Shown in pieces: positions 6,596-13,820 of a stretch of 15,830 bases of DNA. The DNA comes from Anthropogastromicrobium sp963626545. Lineage in GTDB: Bacteria > Bacillota > Clostridia > Lachnospirales > Lachnospiraceae. The notes beneath the pieces are model-generated. The model ran no database searches, was not told the DNA's origin, and saw only the letters and a program-made list of their open reading frames with translations. Position 1 is the stretch's first letter. Each line of letters opens with the position of its first letter. The stretch lies in NCBI GenBank assembly GCA_963626545.1, contig CAVFYJ010000080.1, positions 1 to 15,830 on the forward strand. The letters are read 5' to 3'. A program made the position numbers and the translations under genes.

Positions 6596-7945
6596 TCAAT
6601 CCTTCTTCCGGGAGATCATCTCGCCATTTTCAAAGAGGAAGCTTTCGCCGTACTCTGGCAGGATGCGCTTGTCTGCGTGCGCGGTGTTGACCTGCTCCGG
6701 ACGGAAACTGTGAAGCGGAACAAGGATGTGAGGTGCGATGGTGTCTAGCATGGTGCGTAAATAGTACGGTCTGGAGTGGCCGCCGATTCCCATATGCACG
6801 TATGGGATGTTCATATGCTCTAAGATGCGATGCATCTTTCCAAAGGAAGGATCGTAATCGCCAAGCGGTGCGCCGTCCATATGGACATACAGGGTGATCA
6901 CGGAGCTTAAATCCATCAGCTCATAGAAATTTGCATAGTCCTGCTGCAAGATATACTTGGACGGGTTGGCAAGAAGCTCTGCTCTAGTGATGATGGTCCA
7001 GCCGCACTCTGCCGCCTTATCCTTATCGGCGCCAACGCTGTTTTCATACATCAAAATCTCATCCTCTGGATAGAAGGTCTGTACATAATCGGCCTGTACG
7101 CCGTCCATGACAAGCTTTCTGCCTGTCTTTTGCGCGGTCAAAATCAAGCGATGAAGACGCTCTACGTTTCGATTGTATGGATTGACAATGATCAGTCCCT
7201 TCTGCTCTGTGGACTCTCTGTGCATCTCTTCCTGTAACCATTCCTCGCTTCTTCCCGGCTCCTCTGGCTCGGTAAGAGAAAGCATATCCACATCGTCAAA
7301 GCTTACGGTAACGCCCTCGGTGATCAGCACATCCGCGCCCTTCATCTTCTGGCCAAATGCCTTTGTTACCTTTGGATGGAAGCCGTGGAAACGATAATCG
7401 CCAGTATAGCAGATAACTCCGCCCGGTGTTGTGATGCGATAGCCACACGCACCGATGACGTCATGGTCAATCGCCTCGACCTCAACCTTGATATCGCCTA
7501 CGGTAAAGCTCTCGCCGTATGGGATGCCGGTGCAGTTTTTGTGACCCTTTACCTGAATGTCACCGCAAGCCTCGAGTCTGCGGTACAGCTTTAAGGAATC
7601 CTCACTCATGTAAACTGGAAGATTCTGATCAAGCATGCCAAGACCACCCATGTGGTCGATGTGCATATGAGAGATCACGAAGAAATTTTTCTTGGTATCC
7701 TTCTCGAAGCTGACAAGGCCAAGCTTCTTGGCGGTCTCATTGTCGTAGAGACCATCGTGTGATGCCAGCACGCCAAGACGCGCATAGTCTGCTGCGCACT
7801 CGTTGTAGCGCACGGCAATCTTATCATCCATGCGATCCATTACGGCAAAGCCGAAATCAAACATGCATCTTGCTTCTTCGGTTTCTACCACCACAAATGT
7901 GCCGCCGATTTCTTTTAATCCATTATAAAATGTTATTGTTGTCAT
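6596..7945 (-). CDS. MBL-fold metallo-hydrolase with beta-CASP/RNase J-like features
   Basis: 449 aa. The metallo-beta-lactamase signature HMHIDH is at 93-98, followed by GG; His161 in IDHDVIG and Asp183 in YTGDYR complete the dizinc set. Near the C-terminus IGGHS (about 387-391) and VPLHS (about 409-413) resemble the His motifs of the beta-CASP nucleases RNase J and CPSF-73. It is about 100 residues shorter than RNase J and seems to lack that family's C-terminal domain, so it is probably a separate branch. ATG follows AGGAAAGG by seven bases. Gene order places it directly after the transporter and before two nucleotidases. A nuclease or phosphodiesterase feeding them is attractive, but a lactonase or other esterase cannot be excluded. 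Confidence 0.8.
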   Translation of the reverse strand: MTTITFYNGLKEIGGTFVVVETEEARCMFDFGFAVMDRMDDKIAVRYNECAADYARLGVLASHDGLYDNETAKKLGLVSFEKDTKKNFFVISHMHIDHMGGLGMLDQNLPVYMSEDSLKLYRRLEACGDIQVKGHKNCTGIPYGESFTVGDIKVEVEAIDHDVIGACGYRITTPGGVICYTGDYRFHGFHPKVTKAFGQKMKGADVLITEGVTVSFDDVDMLSLTEPEEPGRSEEWLQEEMHRESTEQKGLIIVNPYNRNVERLHRLILTAQKTGRKLVMDGVQADYVQTFYPEDEILMYENSVGADKDKAAECGWTIITRAELLANPSKYILQQDYANFYELMDLSSVITLYVHMDGAPLGDYDPSFGKMHRILEHMNIPYVHMGIGGHSRPYYLRTMLDTIAPHILVPLHSFRPEQVNTAHADKRILPEYGESFLFENGEMISRKKD

Positions 7946-7979
7946 AAACTATCCTTTCCTAAAAAGAATGAAACTACTT

Positions 7980-8046
7980 AAAAAGATGAAAAAGGAGCTG
8001 CCATTATCTGACAGCCCCCTGTGTATTCGTCTGTTACAGCAGACGA
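7980..8046 (-). terminator. Terminator-like hairpins between the solute-binding protein and hydrolase genes
   Basis: On the - strand a first 7-bp stem (TCGTCTG/CAGACGA, 8027-8046) is followed by a 10-bp stem (complement of 7994-8018) with two G-U pairs, a 5-base loop and T-runs (TTTTT, CATC, TTTTT). This has the form of an intrinsic terminator. No clear promoter lies between it and the ATG at 7945, so it more likely attenuates expression of the three hydrolase genes than isolates them. Confidence 0.7.
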
Positions 8047-8058
8047 CTTACGCTTTAC

Positions 8059-9342
8059 TTATTCAGCTACAGAAGAAGACTCCTCTTCGGTAACAACACC
8101 GTCAACGCCTAACTTGTCGTTGATCTCGGTTACAAGGTTCTCAAGAACTTCCTCTGGCTCAAGCTCGTCCAGGATGGAATCTTCCAGAACGGTGCTTACA
8201 GTGTTCATTACATCATAGCTGCCATCGAATACCGGCTGAGCGAAGAAGTATGGAGACTGCTCATATGCAGACTTGTAGTTGTTGGTCTCATCCTCTTCCA
8301 TGAACTTCTGGAACTCATCGGTCTCGTATGCAGACTTTCTTACCGGCAGATATCCGGTCTTCTCAGACCACTCTACAGTAGAATCAACAGAAGTTAAGAA
8401 CTTCATGTATTCCCAAGCTGCGTTCTGCTTGTTCTCATCGGTGCTGAACATGTATACGTTGGTACCAGCCTGGTTAGCAGCATTGCTCTTGTTGCCCGGC
8501 AGTGGAGCTACAGCCAGTTCCCAATCCTCATGAGTAATGTAGGAGATACCGGTACAAGAACCAATGTATCCACCGATCATCTGGTTGGAAAGAACGTTGG
8601 AGAAGTAGCTGTCCTCACCTACCAGACGAGCATAACCGTTGTTGTACAGATCCATGATGTAGGTAACAGTCTCAAGACCAGCCTCATTATCAAACAGAGC
8701 GCCGTCCTCGCTTACATAATCACAATCGTTCTGATGCAGGGATGCCTCTAAGAATCCAGACAAATCGTCAACACCAAGAACCTCGATGTCCTTCTCTTCC
8801 TTTAACTTTGCACCAACCTCAGCCATCTCTTCCCAAGTAGTCGGAGCCTCAAGTCCAAGTTCATCAAACAGGGTCTTGTTGTAGAAGTAAACATAGGTAC
8901 TCTTGTTGAATGGTACGCAAGCAACAAATCCGTATACTTCACACTCATCCTTGTAGCTGTCGATCAGGTCATCATAATCGAAATCCTCATCGGTAACAAA
9001 ATCATCCAGCGGAACGATCTTATCGGTATAAGCAGTTACCCAGTTGTTGTAACCCTGAGACAGATCCGGCAGAGTATCAGCAGCTGCGTTTGCAGTCAGC
9101 TTTGTGCTCAGGTCACTGTAGTTACCCTGATTTACCAGTGTAACGGTGATGCCATACTCATTCTCCTCATTGAACTTATCGGTAAGAGCTGTCAGCGCTT
9201 CCTCCTGCTGACCGTTCATTGCATGCCAGAATGTGATTTCACATGGCTCGATGGTCTTTGCCTCGTCTGCGAATGCTGGTACAGCCATTGCTGCTGCCAT
9301 GGACATTGACATTAAAACTGCACTTACTTTTCTTAATTTCAT
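8059..9342 (-). CDS. UgpB-like extracellular solute-binding protein of a carbohydrate/organophosphate ABC transporter
   Basis: 427 aa from the ATG at 9342, chosen because it opens a signal peptide and has AGGAG seven bases upstream; the frame stays open 35 codons further up but without such signals. Residues 1-25 are an export signal ending VPAFA, a type I signal peptidase site. No lipobox Cys is present, which is unusual for a Gram-positive binding protein. The mature part begins EITFWHAMNGQQEEAL and continues with FNEENEYG and NQGNYSDL. These match the start of UgpB-family (COG1653) proteins, known to bind glycerol-3-phosphate or glycerophosphodiesters, although the family also binds sugars. 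It is last in the C-A-E-B transporter order. An acidic, Ser-rich tail closes the protein. The ligand is inferred. Confidence 0.88.
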   Translation of the reverse strand: MKLRKVSAVLMSMSMAAAMAVPAFADEAKTIEPCEITFWHAMNGQQEEALTALTDKFNEENEYGITVTLVNQGNYSDLSTKLTANAAADTLPDLSQGYNNWVTAYTDKIVPLDDFVTDEDFDYDDLIDSYKDECEVYGFVACVPFNKSTYVYFYNKTLFDELGLEAPTTWEEMAEVGAKLKEEKDIEVLGVDDLSGFLEASLHQNDCDYVSEDGALFDNEAGLETVTYIMDLYNNGYARLVGEDSYFSNVLSNQMIGGYIGSCTGISYITHEDWELAVAPLPGNKSNAANQAGTNVYMFSTDENKQNAAWEYMKFLTSVDSTVEWSEKTGYLPVRKSAYETDEFQKFMEEDETNNYKSAYEQSPYFFAQPVFDGSYDVMNTVSTVLEDSILDELEPEEVLENLVTEINDKLGVDGVVTEEESSSVAE

Positions 9343-9364
9343 GAGTTTTCTCCTCTCTTTTTTC

Positions 9365-9379
9365 CGCCCACTTCGGGCG
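9365..9379 (-). promoter_or_regulatory. GC-rich hairpin just upstream of the binding-protein ribosome binding site
   Basis: CGCCC (9365-9369) and GGGCG (9375-9379) form a 5-bp all-GC stem with a 5-base loop. It is followed on the - strand by the purine-rich leader to the AGGAG site. It has no T-tract, so it is not a terminator. It may stabilise the 5' end of the binding-protein message and so raise its yield over the permeases (inference). Confidence 0.45.
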
Positions 9380-9425
9380 TGATAGACACAACGTTCAATC
9401 TGTAACATTGTACTCTCTATAGAAT

Positions 9426-9437
9426 CCGGATTTCCGG
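9426..9437. promoter_or_regulatory. Short perfect palindrome in the binding-protein leader
   Basis: CCGGATTTCCGG reads CCGGA-n2-TCCGG on both strands. The loop is too small for an RNA hairpin, so a protein-binding site is the likelier use, if any. Confidence 0.25.
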
Positions 9438-9490
9438 TTTCTAACATAATGATGAATCCGTTACTACTACAAATAATGAAATGGCGCTAA

Positions 9491-9520
9491 TTAACACGAA
9501 TTAACATCAATTAGCAATAA
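9491..9520 (+). promoter_or_regulatory. Three 10-bp-phased direct repeats resembling PhoP (Pho) boxes
   Basis: TTAACACGAA, TTAACATCAA and TTAGCAATAA follow one another without gaps. The Bacillus PhoP box is TT(A/T/C)A(C/T)A repeated with a spacer near 5 bp; here the hexamer recurs with a 4-bp spacer, one helical turn apart. The repeats read on the + strand, while the binding-protein gene is on the - strand. A weak -10 (CATTAT, complement of 9473-9478) lies about 12 bp downstream. The same stretch also contains a GCTAATT/AATTAGC inverted repeat (9486-9492, 9509-9515), so another regulator is possible. Confidence 0.5.
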
Positions 9521-9544
9521 CGGATAGTCGAGCCGGTAACAGGT

Positions 9545-10381
9545 TTAACCCTTGATACCACTCTGGGTAACGCCCTCGATGACATACTTACGAAGAAGTA
9601 AGTAAACGACAACGATTGGAAGTACCAAGATGCAAGACGCCGCCATAATCAATTCATACGACGAACCGTTCTCCGTCTGGAACTGCATAAGTCCGTAGGA
9701 AAGGACACGCATCTCCTTGCTGTTTGTAACAAGTAATGGCCACATGAAGGAGTTCCAACAGCTGATCGCATTTAAGATACAAACTGTGGTGATCGGACTC
9801 TTGTTGATCGGAATCATGATCTTGATCAGATACTTAAAGTCGTTACACTTATCAACCTTTGCCGCCAAATACAGCGCATCCGGTACCTGTGAGAAGAACT
9901 GAGTCAACAGGTAAATGTAGAATACGCTCGCTAAATACGGAACGATCATTGCCTGATAGGTATTGATCCACTTTAACTTGGTGATGGTGATGAAGTTGGT
10001 GATGATTAACATCTCGCCAGGAATCATCAGAGTTGCAAGCATCAAGGAAAGCATGATCTTCTTTCCCGGGAAGTTCAGACGTGCAAATGCATAAGCTGCT
10101 AACACGGTGGTCACCAGCACACCTGCGGTTGAAATGATCGTAACGATCAGGGTATTTAAGATATAGCGCGGGAACGGAGCTGCATTCCATGCCTCAACGA
10201 AGTTGGAAAACTGCGGTACCTTCGGGAAGAAGGTCGGCGGAATTGCGGTGATCTCGCTTGGTGTCTTCAGTGCAGAAAGAATCATCCATAAGAATGGAAG
10301 CAGCGTAAAGATCGCGCCCGCAATCAGAATTGCATATTTCAGCACCTCTGCAACAACATTTATAACTTTTCTTTTATTCAT
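9545..10381 (-). CDS. ABC transporter permease, UgpE/MalG-like
   Basis: 278 aa, the normal length for MalG/UgpE-type inner-membrane permeases. Hydrophobic segments appear near 15-37, 76-98, 108-130, 142-163 and 244-264; a typical extracellular loop around 50-70 (PPTFFP, FVEAWNAAPF) follows the first. The C-terminal GVTQSGIKG ending is characteristic of the group. The EAA loop that contacts the ATPase (about 170-191) reads YLAAKVDKCNDF, with Lys-Cys where most members have Gly-Ala. The gene starts eight bases after the partner permease stop, so the two are certainly co-transcribed. Confidence 0.92.
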   Translation of the reverse strand: MNKRKVINVVAEVLKYAILIAGAIFTLLPFLWMILSALKTPSEITAIPPTFFPKVPQFSNFVEAWNAAPFPRYILNTLIVTIISTAGVLVTTVLAAYAFARLNFPGKKIMLSLMLATLMIPGEMLIITNFITITKLKWINTYQAMIVPYLASVFYIYLLTQFFSQVPDALYLAAKVDKCNDFKYLIKIMIPINKSPITTVCILNAISCWNSFMWPLLVTNSKEMRVLSYGLMQFQTENGSSYELIMAASCILVLPIVVVYLLLRKYVIEGVTQSGIKG

Positions 10382-10389
10382 CTTTTCTC

Positions 10390-11262
10390 TTATCCATCCT
10401 TTCTTCCTGTCAGCTTCCTCTGAACGAAGGTAAGGACGAGGATAATTCCGAACAGAACAACTGCGGATGCAGATGCTTCGCCGTATTCGTACTGATTGTA
10501 GAACTTATCGTACAAATAGTAAACAACGGTGATTGCGCTGTTTGCCGGACCTGCCTTTGATGCAAACAGGGAATATACTTCGTTGTAAACCTTGAATGCA
10601 CTGATCATACCCATGATGAGCGCATAGGATACCATCGGCATAATGCCCGGAAGTGTGATCTTTGTGAAAACTCTCCATCTTGGGGTGGAGTCTACCTTTG
10701 CCGCATTGTACAGATCAGGAGAAATGGTCTGTAAACCTGCAAGGAAGATCAAAATATCGAATGCCATGCTCTTCCAGATACTGAAGATAATCAGTGCCGG
10801 AAGCGCATACTGTTTCTTGTTCAGCCACGGAATTGCCTTGATGCCAAACCAGGAAAGAATCTGGTTTAACAGACCGTAGTTCTCATTGAAGATCCATCTC
10901 CAAACGATACCGATTGCAATAACGCTGGTAACGTATGGCAGAAAGTACAAAGTCTGGAAAAATCCCTGGAACTTAATCTTGCTGTTTAATAAAACGGCGA
11001 TCAGAAGGGATAAAACAATGGAACATGGAACTACGAATACAACATAGATTCCGGTGTTGGTCAGCGCCTTGATGAAGTACTTATCCTTGAAAATACTCGT
11101 ATAGTTGCTGAAACCGATTGATGAGTACGTACCGCTAATCATGTTGTAATCTTCCATGAAGCTCATGACAAACGCACGAAACAGCGGATAAATCGTAAAT
11201 ACAAGAATGACAATTAATGCGGGCATCAGATAAAGATAGCCCTTCATGCTTTTCTTTTCCAT
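10390..11262 (-). CDS. ABC transporter permease, UgpA/MalF-like
   Basis: 290 aa with six predicted membrane segments, the first at about 9-30, and a periplasm-side loop WRWIFNENYG typical of UgpA-type permeases. The EAA loop (about 184-206) reads YNAAKVDSTPRWRVF, again lacking the usual Gly. AAGGAGA precedes the ATG by five bases, and the gap to the ATPase stop is 13 bases. It pairs with the next permease to form the membrane channel. Confidence 0.93.
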   Translation of the reverse strand: MEKKSMKGYLYLMPALIVILVFTIYPLFRAFVMSFMEDYNMISGTYSSIGFSNYTSIFKDKYFIKALTNTGIYVVFVVPCSIVLSLLIAVLLNSKIKFQGFFQTLYFLPYVTSVIAIGIVWRWIFNENYGLLNQILSWFGIKAIPWLNKKQYALPALIIFSIWKSMAFDILIFLAGLQTISPDLYNAAKVDSTPRWRVFTKITLPGIMPMVSYALIMGMISAFKVYNEVYSLFASKAGPANSAITVVYYLYDKFYNQYEYGEASASAVVLFGIILVLTFVQRKLTGRKDG

Positions 11263-11275
11263 CGGGTTCTCCTTA

Positions 11276-12319
11276 TCAATATTTTCCTACTGTCTTTCCT
11301 GCCTGGTCAAACAAAAGGATCTGGTTGTCACGAATGGTTACGTTGAATGCAGTACCAACACCGATCTGCATATCAGAGTGAACCAGTACGCGAAGCTCCT
11401 CGCCAGCAAGTGCCACGCGAAGCTGTAACTCTCTTCCTGTCATGCGCACATGAGTGGCCTTAACCGGAATTCCGTTTGCAGACACATTGAAGGACTCTGG
11501 ACGGACACCAGCCTTATAAGCGCCATCAGCTGCCTTGCAGCCCTCACGAAGAACGACATCGCCGCACATGATCTTGCCGCCCTTAACGGTTACGTCAAAA
11601 ACATTAATCTGCGGAGTACCTAAGAACTGTGCAACGAACATGTTGCCTGGATTTAAGTACATCTTCTGCGGAACCTCGAACTGCTGTACAACACCCTTCT
11701 CCATAACTGCGATGCGGTCAGAAATACTCATCGCCTCTTCCTGGTCATGAGTTACGAAAATGGTGGTGATACCAACCTCCTGCTGGATACGACGAATCTC
11801 TTCACGTGTCTCAACACGAAGCTTTGCATCCAAGTTTGACAGTGGCTCGTCTAAGAGCAATACCTCTGGCTTCTTTACAAGTGCTCTGGCAATTGCAACA
11901 CGCTGCTGCTGACCACCGGAAAGAGCCTTTGGCTTTCTGTCCATCAGATGATCAAGCTGTACGAGCTTTGCCATTTCCTGGGCGCGCTCTCTTGCCTCTG
12001 CCTTGGGAACCTTACGGTTAATTAACGGGAACATGATGTTGTCCGCAACGGTCATATGCGGGTACAATGCATAGTTCTGGAATACAAGGCCGATCTCGCG
12101 GTCCTCCGGTGCAACCTTTGTTACATCTCTGTCTCCGAAGTAGATGTGTCCGGAAGTCGGGTCATTCAGACCGGCAAGCATGAACAGTGTGGTGGATTTT
12201 CCACAACCGGATGGTCCGAGCAGACCAACCAGCTCACCGTCTGCAATATTCAGGTTCATGTTGTCAACAGCCTTGAAGTCTCCATACGCCTTCGTCAGAT
12301 TCTCAATTCTAATCTCCAT
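11276..12319 (-). CDS. ABC transporter ATP-binding protein, UgpC/MsmK/MalK-like
   Basis: 347 aa. Walker A GPSGCGKST (35-43), Q-loop (Gln81), signature LSGGQQQR (133-140), Walker B VLLLDEP (153-159), D-loop SNLD (161-164) and switch His191 are all intact. From about 235 a TOBE-type C-terminal domain follows, as in MalK and UgpC. Such ATPases drive CUT1-family importers of sugars, polyols or glycerol-3-phosphate, and some are shared among several transporters. Here it is the first gene of a C-A-E-B cluster, with its own -10 box upstream, so it is probably dedicated. Confidence 0.95.
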   Translation of the reverse strand: MEIRIENLTKAYGDFKAVDNMNLNIADGELVGLLGPSGCGKSTTLFMLAGLNDPTSGHIYFGDRDVTKVAPEDREIGLVFQNYALYPHMTVADNIMFPLINRKVPKAEARERAQEMAKLVQLDHLMDRKPKALSGGQQQRVAIARALVKKPEVLLLDEPLSNLDAKLRVETREEIRRIQQEVGITTIFVTHDQEEAMSISDRIAVMEKGVVQQFEVPQKMYLNPGNMFVAQFLGTPQINVFDVTVKGGKIMCGDVVLREGCKAADGAYKAGVRPESFNVSANGIPVKATHVRMTGRELQLRVALAGEELRVLVHSDMQIGVGTAFNVTIRDNQILLFDQAGKTVGKY

Positions 12320-12489
12320 TTTTACCTCAATCTGCTGCTCACGGCAGCTTTTTATCTACGGTTTTGCGTGCTAAACACACGTCTTCATCATCATTATAAT
12401 ATATCTTTCGCAGAAAATCCAGTAGTATTCGAGAGTTTTCGTTTTGTTTTGAGTAAATTTTATTTTACAGGTGTGGTTTCCCGGGAGGT
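12320..12489 (-). promoter_or_regulatory. Promoter/leader region of the ABC transporter cluster
   Basis: A perfect -10 TATAAT occurs on the - strand (12393-12398), but the -35 at 17 bp (TGGATT) is poor, suggesting an activator. Between it and the ATPase ATG lie a small hairpin (GCTGC at 12334-12338 with GCAGC at 12344-12348) and a GAGGT ribosome binding site. On the + strand that hairpin is followed by TTTTT, but there is nothing there to terminate. Upstream is an A-rich stretch with repeated AAAAC units and a short GTAAA/TTTAC inverted repeat. No clear terminator for the GTPase gene is seen. Confidence 0.55.
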
Positions 12490-13425
12490 TTACGCCTTCA
12501 GGTATTCTTCTATTTTTTCTTTATTAAGTCCCTCTCCAATCACGATAATGATCTGCTGACCATTTGCGATTGGACTCAACTGACGCTGTGAAGCGGTTGC
12601 ATTTAATTCAAGCCAACCATCTGGTGTCTCAAGAAAGCCTTTGATACGATGTACATGTCCGCAGGATGGATCACCCAGAATCTTAGTCGCTGCTTGTAAT
12701 GTTTGTTCCTTTGTTAATGGCAAATTCATAAAAGAAAGTGAGGAAAATGCCTTATCATCCTCAACATCGCGCTTTTGCCAGCTTTCTGTATGATAACCGC
12801 AGGTTAAAATGCGCTTCCAATCCTCATCGGTAAGCTCATCCCACTTCTTTTTCATGATATCAGATGGTGCTACTTTTCTGGTACAAGAAATCGCTTCCAT
12901 TGCGCGGTTGATATGCGGAAGAATCGAATTGGCCTGTTCGTCCGATGCCTCATCAAGTTTACTCAAAAAAATAATGCCCGCATCAGCAGCTTCCGATGCA
13001 AGAAGGTACTCGGCATCTTTTGACACCTGCTCTGGCAATCCTGCGTCGGCAATTGCGATGACATTTCCAATCTCATACCAATTATCAAGCGGGTCTTCTC
13101 TGAGTGCATCAAAAAACTCATCGACATCAAAAATACCGGATGGCTCTACAATTACACGATCATAGCCACACATTCCCATTGCGATCAGCTTTGTCTTAAA
13201 ACGTCTTCGATGGCAATCTTTATCACAGCCGCCAGATACCATTTCAAGTTCACAATGATCGCCCATCAAATCCTGCAAAAGCATCATATCGACATTGACA
13301 GCACCGTAATCATTTTCCAAAATTCCAATATTATAACCGCTGTCGATTAAATATTTTGCGTATTTCTTTATAAAAGTGGTCTTTCCTGAACCAAGAAAGC
13401 CTGTTATCAAATCAATTTTAACCAT
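12490..13425 (-). CDS. G3E-family (COG0523, CobW/ZNG1-like) GTPase
   Basis: 311 aa. Walker A GFLGSGKTT (9-17), the switch-region ENDYGAVNVD (37-46), Walker B-like EPSG (94-97) and SKLD (155-158, variant of NKxD) define the G3E class, whose members insert or traffic Zn, Ni, Co or cobalamin. The family's internal metal motif is usually CxCC after GG. Here it is GGCDKDC (Cys67-x3-Cys71), so metal preference may differ. The C-terminal domain (about 220-311) has a GHVHRIKGF strand typical of CobW C-domains and ends Lys-Ala. The ATG has GGAGG eight bases upstream. It is transcribed divergently from an ArsR-type regulator that probably controls it. The client protein is unknown. Confidence 0.88.
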   Translation of the reverse strand: MVKIDLITGFLGSGKTTFIKKYAKYLIDSGYNIGILENDYGAVNVDMMLLQDLMGDHCELEMVSGGCDKDCHRRRFKTKLIAMGMCGYDRVIVEPSGIFDVDEFFDALREDPLDNWYEIGNVIAIADAGLPEQVSKDAEYLLASEAADAGIIFLSKLDEASDEQANSILPHINRAMEAISCTRKVAPSDIMKKKWDELTDEDWKRILTCGYHTESWQKRDVEDDKAFSSLSFMNLPLTKEQTLQAATKILGDPSCGHVHRIKGFLETPDGWLELNATASQRQLSPIANGQQIIIVIGEGLNKEKIEEYLKA

Positions 13426-13458
13426 GGTTAGTTCCTCCTTACTTTGTAATGCACCCTT

Positions 13459-13516
13459 ATTATACTTGACTTTTGCTTATTTGTGGTATAGAATCTATTT
13501 AAAATAATTTTTAAAT
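13459..13516. promoter_or_regulatory. Divergent promoters and AT-rich operator between the GTPase and ArsR genes
   Basis: For the regulator (+): TTGACT (13466-13471), 17 bases, TAGAAT (13489-13494). For the GTPase (-): -10 TATAAT (13459-13464), with only a weak -35 near 13482-13487, so the two promoters interlock. Downstream of the + strand -10 is a perfect inverted repeat, ATTTAAAA (13497-13504) and TTTTAAAT (13509-13516) with TAAT between. It is a good candidate for the ArsR-family operator and would give autorepression of the regulator and possibly control of the GTPase. Confidence 0.7.
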
Positions 13517-13534
13517 AAATTTGAGGTGATGAGA

Positions 13535-13804
13535 TTGGCCGTTCCAGAAGTATTAGATGCACTCGCAGATAAGAACCGGCGTAATATCTTATTGAAATTG
13601 AAGGAGGGAAAAATCAGCTCAGGTGATCTGGCGATTGCTCTTGGCATGACACCACAGGCACTCTCCTATCATCTGGCAAAATTAAAAAAAGCAGACTTGA
13701 TCTACGAGACTCGTGAAAAGAACTTTATTTATTACGAACTTGATCTTTCGATTTTGGACGAAACGATCCTATGGATTACTCAATTGAGAGGAAAGAAAAA
13801 CTAA
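13535..13804 (+). CDS. ArsR/SmtB-superfamily winged-helix repressor, SdpR-like
   Basis: 89 aa from a TTG at 13535. GAGGTGA (13523-13529) sits five bases before this codon, whereas the alternative ATG at 13529 would overlap its own ribosome binding site. The residues VLDALADKNRRNIL, ISSGDLAIALGMTPQALSYH (winged-helix recognition region) and LIYETREKNFIYYELD (wing) fit the autorepressor SdpR subgroup. No Cys or clustered His metal site of the ArsR or SmtB type is visible, so it may sense something other than metal directly. Divergent placement next to a metal-chaperone GTPase suggests paired regulation (inference). Confidence 0.87.
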   Translation: MAVPEVLDALADKNRRNILLKLKEGKISSGDLAIALGMTPQALSYHLAKLKKADLIYETREKNFIYYELDLSILDETILWITQLRGKKN

Positions 13805-13820
13805 GTCGTTTGCACACACA

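Noticed and set aside
9343..9447. 35-codon N-terminal extension of the solute-binding protein frame
   Set aside because: It would bury the signal peptide, has no ribosome binding site, and ATG 9342 has an ideal AGGAG.
12056..12559. 167-aa open frame on the + strand
   Set aside because: It is antisense to the ATPase gene and its leader, has no recognisable domain, and lacks a ribosome binding site.
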